Source: Chloroflexota bacterium
Lineage (GTDB): Bacteria > Chloroflexota > Anaerolineae > Anaerolineales > UBA11579
Length of the DNA stretch: 64,000 bases
Reading direction: 5' to 3'
NCBI GenBank assembly: GCA_016191875.1
Contig: JACPVG010000036.1
Span: 62,001 to 126,000 of the forward strand
Part shown: piece by piece, positions 7,372 to 14,560 of the stretch
How the letters are laid out: each line of letters begins with the position of its first letter
How positions within the stretch are numbered: the stretch's first letter is position 1
Made by a program: the position numbers and the translations under genes
Notes under the pieces: model-generated
What the model was told of the DNA's origin: nothing
Databases searched by the model: none
What the model saw: the letters and a program-made list of their open reading frames with translations, nothing else

Positions 7372-8694
7372 ATGGCGTCCCCAACCATGTACGACCTCCT
7401 GAATGAACTCTGGTTCCTGCCGCGCGAACTGGTGTCGGATGGCTACGACGCCGCGCTGGCGCGGCTGGCCGGGGTCGCACCGCTGACGATTCACGAGGTC
7501 GCCAGCGGCACGCCGGTCTGGACGTGGAAAGTACCGGAGAAGTGGACGGTGGACGAGGCGTATCTCGAAACACTGGACGGGCGGCGGTTGCTGGACGCCG
7601 CCGAACACCCGCTGCATGTGGTGTCGTATTCTCTGCCCTTTGAAGGCGTGGTCAGCCGCGAGGATTTATCCGCCCATCTGCACACCCACCCGCGCTTGCC
7701 GGATGCTATCCCCTTTGTGTTCAAGTACTATCAACGCGATTGGGGCCTGTGTTGTTCTCAGGAATTGAAGGACAGCCTGAAGGATGAGCAGTACCGCGTC
7801 GTCATCAAGACGCGCTTCGAGCCGGGGGCGCTGAAGATCGGCGAGATCGTGATTCCCGGCGAGCGCGACGAGTGTTTCGTGCTGGCAGCGCACCTGTGCC
7901 ACCCGGCGCAGGCCAATGACGACCTGACCGGCGTGCTGGTGGGGTTAGATGTTGCGCGTACGCTATTGGCCGGGCCGAAGCCGCGCCACACGATTCGCAT
8001 CCTGTTCTTCCCGGAGACGATTGGTTCGGTGGCGTATTTGAGCCAGCACGAGGACCTGATTCCATCGATGCGCGGCGGGCTGTTCCTCGAAATGCTGGGC
8101 AACGACGCGCCGCTGGCCTTGCAGCAGTCCTTCCAGCCCGAAAGCCAGTGCGACCGCTCGCTGGTGAGCGCTTTCCGCGGCGTCGCCCCGGAGGGCTACG
8201 TCGGCCCGTACCGCACCATCATCGACAACGACGAGCGGCAGTTCAACGCGCCGGGGGTGCGCGTACCGATGCTGTCGCTCTCCCGCGTGGTCAACCCGCA
8301 CCTGCCGGAATCGCGCTTTACGCCCTATCCCGAATACCACTCCAGCCACGACACCCCCGCCATCGTGACCCAGGGACGGCTGGAAGCGGCGCGGGACGCC
8401 GCGCTGGCGCTTGCCCGCGCCTTCGACAGTAACCAGTATGTAGTGAATCAGTTCAAGGGCGAGGTATTCGCTTCCGGGCATGGCATCTGGATCGACTACC
8501 AGGTGAACCCCGAGGGCCACCGCAATCTGTTCCAGATCATGGAGCGCTGTGACGGCGAGCGCACGGTAGCGGATATCGCCATGGATCTGGGGCTGCCGTA
8601 TGCGGCCGTGTGGGACATCGTGAGCCAGTTTGCTGAAAGGGGGCTGGTCACGTATAGCGCCGCGCCGCAGCCCACCGCGCCGCGGCGAGGGTAG
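7372..8694 (+). CDS. DUF4910-type aminopeptidase-like protein with C-terminal winged helix
   Basis: 440 residues from ATG 7372; a second ATG at 7387 starts the conserved MYDLLNELW. Residues ~1-350 form an M28-like zinc-peptidase fold: VLAAHLCHPAQANDDLTG supplies His and Asp ligands, FFPETIGS a Glu, and YHSSHDTP the last His. The C-terminal ~90 residues look like a small winged-helix domain (GERTVADIAMDLGLPYAAVWDIVSQF). DUF4910 proteins are common in surface-polysaccharide clusters, but their reaction is not settled. Next to an aminoacyl carrier system, cleavage or transfer of an amide-linked aminoacyl group is an attractive hypothesis. Confidence 0.75.
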   Translation: MASPTMYDLLNELWFLPRELVSDGYDAALARLAGVAPLTIHEVASGTPVWTWKVPEKWTVDEAYLETLDGRRLLDAAEHPLHVVSYSLPFEGVVSREDLSAHLHTHPRLPDAIPFVFKYYQRDWGLCCSQELKDSLKDEQYRVVIKTRFEPGALKIGEIVIPGERDECFVLAAHLCHPAQANDDLTGVLVGLDVARTLLAGPKPRHTIRILFFPETIGSVAYLSQHEDLIPSMRGGLFLEMLGNDAPLALQQSFQPESQCDRSLVSAFRGVAPEGYVGPYRTIIDNDERQFNAPGVRVPMLSLSRVVNPHLPESRFTPYPEYHSSHDTPAIVTQGRLEAARDAALALARAFDSNQYVVNQFKGEVFASGHGIWIDYQVNPEGHRNLFQIMERCDGERTVADIAMDLGLPYAAVWDIVSQFAERGLVTYSAAPQPTAPRRG

Positions 8695-8709
8695 GTTGGC
8701 GTATGGTTT

Positions 8710-8850
8710 TCGCGACAGAGGCGCAGAGACCCAGAGAAAACCTGTAGACCACAGATTACACCGATTTCCAGTTTGTGCCGAGTGTGCATTCACACACACC
8801 GCGTAATCGTGATTTCTGTGTCCATCTGTGTTCATCTGTGGTTAAATCCC
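8710..8850. repeat. Two dispersed repeats: CAGAGGCGCAGAGA type and CATCTGTGTTCATCTGTGG type
   Basis: 8710-8740 carries a degenerate GACAGAGGCGCAGAGACCC unit. 8746-8850 carries ACCACAGATTACACCGATTT, and later CCATCTGTGTTCATCTGTGG followed by TTAAATC. The two ends of the second repeat are inverted copies. The repeat ends four bases before the start of the first sulfotransferase, and a related copy ends just before the third (10422-10568). Confidence 0.65.
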
Positions 8851-8854
8851 ATTG

Positions 8855-9697
8855 ATGGATTTGAAAACTGCTCTGAAGCAACTGAGGCATCGTGCCCGCC
8901 GCGCCGCGGCCGCCCGGCGCTGGGGCGCGGCCGCGCTGGCTGCCGCGCCGGCCGTGCTGGGCAACGCCATGCCCAAATCCGGCTCGCATCTCATCAGCCA
9001 GGTCTTGCAGGGGCTGCCGGGCGTGGGGCCGTTTGTGGACCCCGGCTACCCGCCGGTGAACCGCGACCAGGCCAACGCCAAACTGGACGACGCCGCCGTG
9101 CTGGCAAACCTGCGCGGCATGCGGCCGGGCGACCTGCGCTACGGCTACGTGCAGGCGCGTGAACCGTTCCTCTCGCCGCTGGCGAAGGACGGGCGGGCGA
9201 CGGCCTTCGTGTATCGCGACCCGCGCGATGTCATCGTTTCGCACGTGTTCTACGCCGCCGACCTGCACCCCGGCCACGCCCTGCACCGCTACTACAACCA
9301 AACCCTGACCACGATGGAACAGCGCATCGACGCCGCCATCGACGGCGTGGATGAGCCGGGCGCGGAACTCTCGCCCATTCGCGCCAAGTACGAGAATTAC
9401 CTCGCATGGCTCGACCAGCCCTGGGCGTTGTGCCTTCGCTTCGAAGACCTGATTTTGGCGCAGGAAGCCGCGTTCAACCGGCTGCTGGATTACCTGGAGG
9501 CGCGCGGTTTCAAACCCACGCTGCCGCGCCCGCAGGTTGTTGCCGTCCTGACGCACGCCATCGAGCCGAAGCGCTCCGGAACGTTCCGCAAGGGCCAGCC
9601 GGGCGGCTGGCGCGAGCACTTCACCGCCGTCAACCTCGCTCATTTGAGGCGCGCCACGGGCGACCTGCTGGAGCGGCTGGGGTATCCGGATGGCTGA
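8855..9697 (+). CDS. Sulfotransferase-domain protein 1
   Basis: 280 residues. The PAPS-binding motifs are visible: the 5'-phosphosulfate loop AMPKSGSHLISQVL near residue 35 and the 3'-phosphate motif VYRDPRDVIVSHVFY near residue 125. A third block, RKGQPGGWREHFT, near the C-terminus is the usual RKG element closing over the nucleotide. It transfers sulfate from PAPS to a hydroxyl or amine, here probably on a surface glycan. ATG 8855 is preferred to TTG 8852. It overlaps the next gene by 8 bp and shares a near-identical layout with the third sulfotransferase (10576-11427), so those two are recent paralogues. Confidence 0.85.
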   Translation: MDLKTALKQLRHRARRAAAARRWGAAALAAAPAVLGNAMPKSGSHLISQVLQGLPGVGPFVDPGYPPVNRDQANAKLDDAAVLANLRGMRPGDLRYGYVQAREPFLSPLAKDGRATAFVYRDPRDVIVSHVFYAADLHPGHALHRYYNQTLTTMEQRIDAAIDGVDEPGAELSPIRAKYENYLAWLDQPWALCLRFEDLILAQEAAFNRLLDYLEARGFKPTLPRPQVVAVLTHAIEPKRSGTFRKGQPGGWREHFTAVNLAHLRRATGDLLERLGYPDG

Positions 9698-10412
9698 GGC
9701 TCGGCTGTTCTCCAAAGCGCGCGGCCGACTCGACCAGTTGGCCTGGTTGCCGCGCCTTGCCTGGTTGCGCGCCCGCGGTCGCCGGCGCGTGGCGCTGTCC
9801 TCCTACCCGCGCAGCGGCAATACCTGGCTGCGCGGCCTGATCGAAGCCGCCACCGGCCAGGCCAGCGGCTCGATCTACAGCGACGCCGTCATGCGCCGCG
9901 GCGCGGATGGGGTGGTCATCAAGACCCACGCCTGGGATATGCACCGCTACACCCACGCCGTGCTGGTCGTACGCCACCCGTTCGACGCGCTGCCATCCTA
10001 CTTCCACTACCGGCAGAATATCTGGAAGGAAACCGGCCTGACCTGGGAGACCTTTCTGCTCGGCGCCATCGAGGAGTGGCGCGGGCATACCGCGCGCTGG
10101 CTGGCCGCCGGGCGGCGCATGCCGCTCTACCGCCTGCGCTACGAAGACCTGCTGGCCGAGCCCCAGGAGGAACTGGCGAAACTGCTGGCGTGGCTGGGAT
10201 TCGACTTGCCGCCGGAGCGAGTGGCGGCGGCCATCGACCACAACGCATTGGAGAAAATGCGGGCGCGCCACCCCCGGCTGGGCGGCGAGTTTTTCCGGCG
10301 CGGGTTGAGCGGCGTGGGCGTCGAGGAATTTTCGGAAGCGGAGCGGGGGCTGGTGCGCGAGCGATTGGGCGACCTGCTGGCCGAGTTGGGGTACGACGGC
10401 GGTGAGGTGTGA
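9690..10412 (+). CDS. Sulfotransferase-domain protein 2 (divergent, short)
   Basis: 240 residues. The PAPS loop is SSYPRSGNTWLRGLI near residue 37, with Arg instead of Lys in PRSG, a common variant. The 3'-phosphate motif is VVRHPFDALPSYFHYR. A typical RYEDLLAEP block follows, and the C-terminal half has the helical EFSEAERGLVRERLGDLLAELGY end. It is less similar to proteins 1 and 3 than they are to each other, so it is probably an older family member with another acceptor. The gene starts inside the end of sulfotransferase 1 (8-bp overlap), implying co-translation. Confidence 0.82.
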   Translation: MAEARLFSKARGRLDQLAWLPRLAWLRARGRRRVALSSYPRSGNTWLRGLIEAATGQASGSIYSDAVMRRGADGVVIKTHAWDMHRYTHAVLVVRHPFDALPSYFHYRQNIWKETGLTWETFLLGAIEEWRGHTARWLAAGRRMPLYRLRYEDLLAEPQEELAKLLAWLGFDLPPERVAAAIDHNALEKMRARHPRLGGEFFRRGLSGVGVEEFSEAERGLVRERLGDLLAELGYDGGEV

Positions 10413-10421
10413 AGATTTTTT

Positions 10422-10568
10422 CTTAACCACGGATGAACACACATGGATATAGATAGGTCGAAGGGCATCTCACGCAAACAAAATGAAAGAACGAGAGATG
10501 GTGCAGAGCCTCCATATCTGCGCCATCTGAGCAATCTGTGGTTCTCTGCGTTCATCTGTGGTTAAATC
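10422..10568. repeat. CATCTGTGGTTAAATC-type dispersed repeat upstream of sulfotransferase 3
   Basis: Begins with TTAACCACGGATGAACACAC and ends with GCGTTCATCTGTGGTTAAAT, again with inverted ends. The right end closely matches the sequence before sulfotransferase 1. It extends up to the start region of the third sulfotransferase, and the in-frame GTG at 10558 lies inside the repeat. Confidence 0.7.
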
Positions 10569-10575
10569 TCATCCT

Positions 10576-11427
10576 GTGACCCTCACTACACGCCTCAAAC
10601 TCTTCCGCCGCCGCGCCCGCCGCGCCGCCGCCCGCCTGCGTTGGGGGGCGCTGGATGCGCCCATCCTGTTCGGTAACTCGTTCCCCAAGAGCGGCACGCA
10701 CCTGCTCACCCAGGTGCTGGAGGGCTTTGCCGCCCTCGGCCCGGCGGTGGTGAGCGGCCTGCCGCCGGTCGTCACCTTCGACGGGCCAACGGGGCGGCCG
10801 CGCCCGCTGGCCCACATCCTGGCGGACCTGGCGCGCTTCCAGCCCGGCGATATTGCCTACGGCCACCTGCACGCCGAACCGGAGATTTGGGCTGCCCTGT
10901 GCCGGCCGGGCGTGGCGCCGTTCTTCATCTACCGCGACCCGCGCGATGTGGTTGTGTCGCATGTGTACTACGTCACCGAGATGGAGCCGAACCACGTCCA
11001 CCACCGCCACTATACGGAGAAACTCCACACCTTCGAGGAACGCCTGCAGGTGAGCATCCTGGGCCTGCCGGAACTGGACGTGCCCTTCCCGGACATCGCC
11101 GGGCGGTTCGCGCCCTATTTGGGCTGGCTGGAGCGGCCGGAGGTGCTGTGCCTGCGCTATGAGGATTTTCTCGCCGCGCCGGAGGAAACCCTGGGCCGCG
11201 TCTCCGACCATGCCGCCCGGCGCGGGTTCAGGAGTCGCGCCGAGCGCAGCCGCGCCATCGAGATTCTGCGTGCCCGCATCGACCCGAAACGTTCGCCCAC
11301 CTTCCGCAGCGGACAGGCGGGCGGCTGGCGGGCACACTTCACACCGGAGATCACCGCCCTGTTCAAGCAGGCCAGCGGCGACCTGCTGGCCCGGCTGGGC
11401 TACGAAGAGGACGCGGACTGGGCATGA
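10576..11427 (+). CDS. Sulfotransferase-domain protein 3
   Basis: 283 residues from GTG 10576. An in-frame GTG at 10558 lies within a dispersed repeat, so 10576 is preferred, also by analogy with the homologous start of sulfotransferase 1. The PAPS loop is SFPKSGTHLLTQVLEG, the 3'-phosphate motif is IYRDPRDVVVSHVYY, and the closing element is FRSGQAGGWRAHFT. The shared N-terminal TRLKLFRRRARRAAARLRWGA against TALKQLRHRARRAAAARRWGA shows paralogy to protein 1. It is ATGA-coupled to the following glycosyltransferase, which supports a joint role in assembling and sulfating one glycan. Confidence 0.84.
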   Translation: MTLTTRLKLFRRRARRAAARLRWGALDAPILFGNSFPKSGTHLLTQVLEGFAALGPAVVSGLPPVVTFDGPTGRPRPLAHILADLARFQPGDIAYGHLHAEPEIWAALCRPGVAPFFIYRDPRDVVVSHVYYVTEMEPNHVHHRHYTEKLHTFEERLQVSILGLPELDVPFPDIAGRFAPYLGWLERPEVLCLRYEDFLAAPEETLGRVSDHAARRGFRSRAERSRAIEILRARIDPKRSPTFRSGQAGGWRAHFTPEITALFKQASGDLLARLGYEEDADWA

Positions 11428-12329
11428 CGCCGCGCGCCTCCATCGTCATCCGCGCCTACAACGAAGGGCGGCACATCGGGCGGTTGCTGGCCGGCATCCG
11501 CGGGCAGCACTCTCGCGATTTTGAGATCCTGTTGGTCGACTCCGGCTCCACCGACGACACCGCCGCGCTGGCGGAACGGAACGGGGCGCGAGTCCTGCAC
11601 ATCGCGCCAGAGGAATTCACCTTTGGGCGTTCGCTCAACCGCGGCATCGCCGCCGCGCAGGGCGAGTTCATCGTCAACATCAGCGCCCACTGCTACCCGA
11701 TGCACGACAAATGGCTGGGAAATCTGCTGGCCGCCTTCGACGACCCGCAGGTGGCGCTGGCCTATGGCATGCAGCGCGGCGATGGTCGCAGCCGCTTTTC
11801 GGAACGGCGCTTCTTTGAACACTATTACCCGGCAGCGTCCAACCCGCGCCAGCGCGACCCGTTCTGCAACAACGCCAACGCCGCCATCCGCCGCGCCCTC
11901 TGGGAACGCAATCCCTATGACGAAACCCTCACTGGCCTGGAAGACCTGGCCTGGGCCTCCTGGGCGCTGGAACAGGGGCACTGTCTGGCCTACATGGCGG
12001 AGGCCGGGGTGGTGCATGTGCATGAGGAGAAGCCGCGCCAGGTGTACAACCGCTATCGCCGCGAGGCCATCGCCATGAAAGAAATCCTGCCGCACAGCCG
12101 CTACAAACTGCGCCACGCGTTGCGCCTGTTCGCCCGCCATGCCTGGGGCGACCTGAACGCCGCGGCGCACGAGGGCGTGGCGTTGCAGAGGGCCGGGGAG
12201 ATTCTCTGGTTTCGCTGGATGCAGCACTGGGGCACCTACCGCGGCTACCGTCATTCTGGCGGGCTGACCCCCGGCCTGCGCCAGACCTTTTACTATTCGC
12301 CCGAGATTCTCACCCGGAACAGACGATGA
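11424..12329 (+). CDS. Family 2 glycosyltransferase
   Basis: 301 residues with GT-A signatures: SIVIRAYNEGRHIGRLLAGI at the N-terminus, LLVDSGSTDDT (nucleotide binding), GEFIVNISAHCYP where the usual DxD stands, and GLEDLAWASWALEQGH, an ED acid pair typical of GT2 enzymes. The DxD is replaced by NIS, which also occurs in related GT2 proteins. No membrane segments are present, so it is cytosolic. The substrate is unknown; its ATGA coupling to sulfotransferase 3 and to the esterase gene suggests one pathway. Confidence 0.85.
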   Translation: MTPRASIVIRAYNEGRHIGRLLAGIRGQHSRDFEILLVDSGSTDDTAALAERNGARVLHIAPEEFTFGRSLNRGIAAAQGEFIVNISAHCYPMHDKWLGNLLAAFDDPQVALAYGMQRGDGRSRFSERRFFEHYYPAASNPRQRDPFCNNANAAIRRALWERNPYDETLTGLEDLAWASWALEQGHCLAYMAEAGVVHVHEEKPRQVYNRYRREAIAMKEILPHSRYKLRHALRLFARHAWGDLNAAAHEGVALQRAGEILWFRWMQHWGTYRGYRHSGGLTPGLRQTFYYSPEILTRNRR

Positions 12330-12985
12330 ACGAACCCTACGACCCGCACGGCGAAAGCGAGGTTCTGACCGCCGGGGCGCCCATCGAAAGCGCCCGCGCC
12401 GCCGCCATCCTGGTGCACGGGCGCGGCGCCTCGGCGGGCGACATCCTCTCGCTCACCCCCCATATCGATTCGCCCGGCATCGCCTGGTTCGCGCCGCAGG
12501 CGTACCAGTCCACCTGGTATCCCAACGGGTTCATGGCTCCCAGCGAGCAGAACGAGCCCTGGCTGGGTTCGGCGCTGGGGCTGCTGGGCTGGCTGCTGGC
12601 GGATATCCAGTCGGCGGGCATCCCGCCCGAGCGCATCGCCCTGCTGGGCTTCTCGCAGGGCGCCTGCCTGGCGCTCACCTTCGCGGCGCGGGCCGCCCAG
12701 CGCTACGGCGCGCTGGTGGGGTACTCCGGCGGGCTGATTGGTCCGCCGGAGGCGCGGTTCGCGTTCAAGGACACTCTGGCCGGCACGCCGGTTTTCCTGG
12801 GTTGTTCGAATGTGGACCCCCACATCCCGCTTGAACGGGTGGAGGAGACGGCCCGCGTCCTGACGGGGATGGGCGCGCAGGTGGATAAGCGCATCTACCC
12901 CGGCATGGGACATCAGGTGAACGAGGACGAACTGGCAGCGGCCCGGGCGTTGCTGGCAGGGATGGCCGGTTCGGGCGTACAATAG
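12326..12985 (+). CDS. Alpha/beta-hydrolase, phospholipase/carboxylesterase family
   Basis: 219 residues in the dienelactone-hydrolase/carboxylesterase family. The oxyanion strand is ILVHGRGASAGD. The nucleophile elbow is LLGFSQGACLA (Ser in GFSQG). The acid is probably in CSNVDPHIP, and the base is the His of YPGMGHQVNEDEL. No signal peptide is seen. It is ATGA-coupled to the glycosyltransferase, so it may be part of the glycan operon or simply terminal cargo. It would hydrolyse a short-chain ester or thioester; the substrate is unknown. Confidence 0.82.
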   Translation: MNEPYDPHGESEVLTAGAPIESARAAAILVHGRGASAGDILSLTPHIDSPGIAWFAPQAYQSTWYPNGFMAPSEQNEPWLGSALGLLGWLLADIQSAGIPPERIALLGFSQGACLALTFAARAAQRYGALVGYSGGLIGPPEARFAFKDTLAGTPVFLGCSNVDPHIPLERVEETARVLTGMGAQVDKRIYPGMGHQVNEDELAAARALLAGMAGSGVQ

Positions 12986-13018
12986 CGCCGGCGGAATCGC
13001 CGCACCGAGGAGGCATCC

Positions 13019-13879
13019 ATGTTTCAGCGATTGTCGAATTCCTGGGAACTCACCAAGGCCAGCGCCCGCGTCCTTTGGGCGGACAAGGAACTGCTGGTCT
13101 TTCCCATTCTCTCCAGCATCGCTCTGCTGCTGGTGAGCGCCGCCTTCATCGTCCCGATGGCCTTCGGCGGGCTCTTCGACGCCCTGTTCTCTCAGAACCT
13201 GCAGATCGGCGGCCTCATTGTCGGCTTCCTGTTCTACGTCACCCAGTACACGGTCATCATCTTCGCCAACACCGCCCTGGTGGGCGCGGCGATGATCCGC
13301 CTTCAGGGCGGCGACCCGACCGTGATGGATGGCGTGCGCGTGGCGCTCAAGCACTTCGTCAACATCCTGGGCTATGCCATCGTCGCTGCCACCGTGGGAA
13401 TGCTCCTGCAGCGGGTGAACGAACGCAGCCGCGGGGTAGGGCAATTTGCGGTGCGCCTGGTGGGCATGGCCTGGAACCTCGCCACCTACCTGGTCGTGCC
13501 GGTGCTGGCGGTGGAAGGACTGGGGCCGTTTGCGGCGCTCAAGCGCAGCGTTGAATTGCTCAAGAAGACCTGGGGCGAGCAGATCGCCGGCAACCTGGGC
13601 CTCGGGGCGGTCACCGGGCTGGCTTTCGTCGTCACCATCCTGGCGGGCATCGCCGGGCTGGTGGGCGGAGCGGCGCTGGGCGTGCCTGGCTGGCTATTGG
13701 CCGCGCTGGCGGGCGCGCTGGTGATCGCTCTGGTATTGCTCGGCCTGGTTTCTTCGACGCTCAACGGCATCTATTCCGCTGCCGTCTACCAGTACGCTGT
13801 GCAGGGCGAGGGCGGCGAGTGGTTCGACGCGGCCATGATTCGCGACGCTTTCAAGGCCCGGATTCCATCCGGGGTGTAG
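13019..13879 (+). CDS. DUF6159-type multi-pass membrane protein
   Basis: 286 residues with about six hydrophobic helices: two at residues ~25-55 and ~65-95, one near 115-135, one near 150-170, and a Gly/Ala-rich pair from ~195 to 250. The N-terminal SWELTKASARVLWADKELLVFP fits the DUF6159 family (integral membrane proteins of unknown function). GAGGAGG sits just before ATG 13019. It lies after the glycan operon with 33 bp between, and ends before a strong terminator, so it may be a separate unit. Function unknown. Confidence 0.72.
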   Translation: MFQRLSNSWELTKASARVLWADKELLVFPILSSIALLLVSAAFIVPMAFGGLFDALFSQNLQIGGLIVGFLFYVTQYTVIIFANTALVGAAMIRLQGGDPTVMDGVRVALKHFVNILGYAIVAATVGMLLQRVNERSRGVGQFAVRLVGMAWNLATYLVVPVLAVEGLGPFAALKRSVELLKKTWGEQIAGNLGLGAVTGLAFVVTILAGIAGLVGGAALGVPGWLLAALAGALVIALVLLGLVSSTLNGIYSAAVYQYAVQGEGGEWFDAAMIRDAFKARIPSGV

Positions 13880-13901
13880 CGCTCGATCGCATCCAGGTGG
13901 A

Positions 13902-13936
13902 CGCCCGGTCTCCGCAGGGACGCCGGGCGTTTTTCT
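13902..13936 (+). terminator. Rho-independent terminator
   Basis: Stem CGCCCGG (13902-13908) pairs with CCGGGCG (13923-13929), followed by TTTTTCTT. It closes the transcription unit of the DUF6159 gene. Confidence 0.85.
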
Positions 13937-13997
13937 TCCCTCTCGGCCTGCCAGTTAGCCGGATTGCCTGTCTCATGTAAGCCACCAAGCATCTATA

Positions 13998-14453
13998 ATG
14001 GCTCGCAGCATGCCTGAAAACGCCACCTGGGACGGCAAACCCGTCAGCCCGGAACCGCCGCACGGCGTTACCATCATCGTCCATCGGCGCGGCCCGGCCG
14101 GCCTGGAATTCCTGATCCTGCACCGCGCCCACAACGGGCCGGACTACGCCGGCGAATGGGCCTGGACGCCGCCCTCCGGAGCGCGCTACCCCGGCGAAGA
14201 CGTGGAATCCTGCGCCCGGCGCGAACTGGCTGAAGAGACTGGCCTGGCGCTGGTCGTAAGCCCGACCGCGTTTGGCGCGTCCGAATGGATAGTGTACACG
14301 GCAGAAGCCGCGCCGGATACGGCGGTGCGGTTGAGCCCCGAACACGACCGCTTCGAATGGCTTGACCCGGTTGAAGCAGCCCGCCGCTGCCAACCGGATG
14401 AGGTCGCAGAACCGCTGCGCCGCGCTCACGGCCACCTTTTGGCCTCAGGATAA
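13998..14453 (+). CDS. Nudix hydrolase
   Basis: 151 residues. The Nudix box is clear: the Gly in GARYPGEDVES followed by ARRELAEETGL (REx2EExGL), with upstream EWAWTPPSGA. It hydrolyses a nucleoside-diphosphate-linked compound, exact substrate unknown. Starts at 13998 (ATG) and 14010 (ATG) are both possible. The sequence TATAAT overlaps the first ATG (13994-13999); if it is a -10 box, the transcript would begin near 14006 and translation would start leaderless at 14010. Single-gene unit between a terminator and the next gene. Confidence 0.85.
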   Translation: MARSMPENATWDGKPVSPEPPHGVTIIVHRRGPAGLEFLILHRAHNGPDYAGEWAWTPPSGARYPGEDVESCARRELAEETGLALVVSPTAFGASEWIVYTAEAAPDTAVRLSPEHDRFEWLDPVEAARRCQPDEVAEPLRRAHGHLLASG

Positions 14454-14560
14454 CGAAGATTCCCTGCGGGGGGTGTAATATTCACGTAATTTCCGCGGTA
14501 TATAGTTGAATGGCCGGATACAATCCGGCTTTGGCCATTCTGATTCCAAAGGCAGGACCT

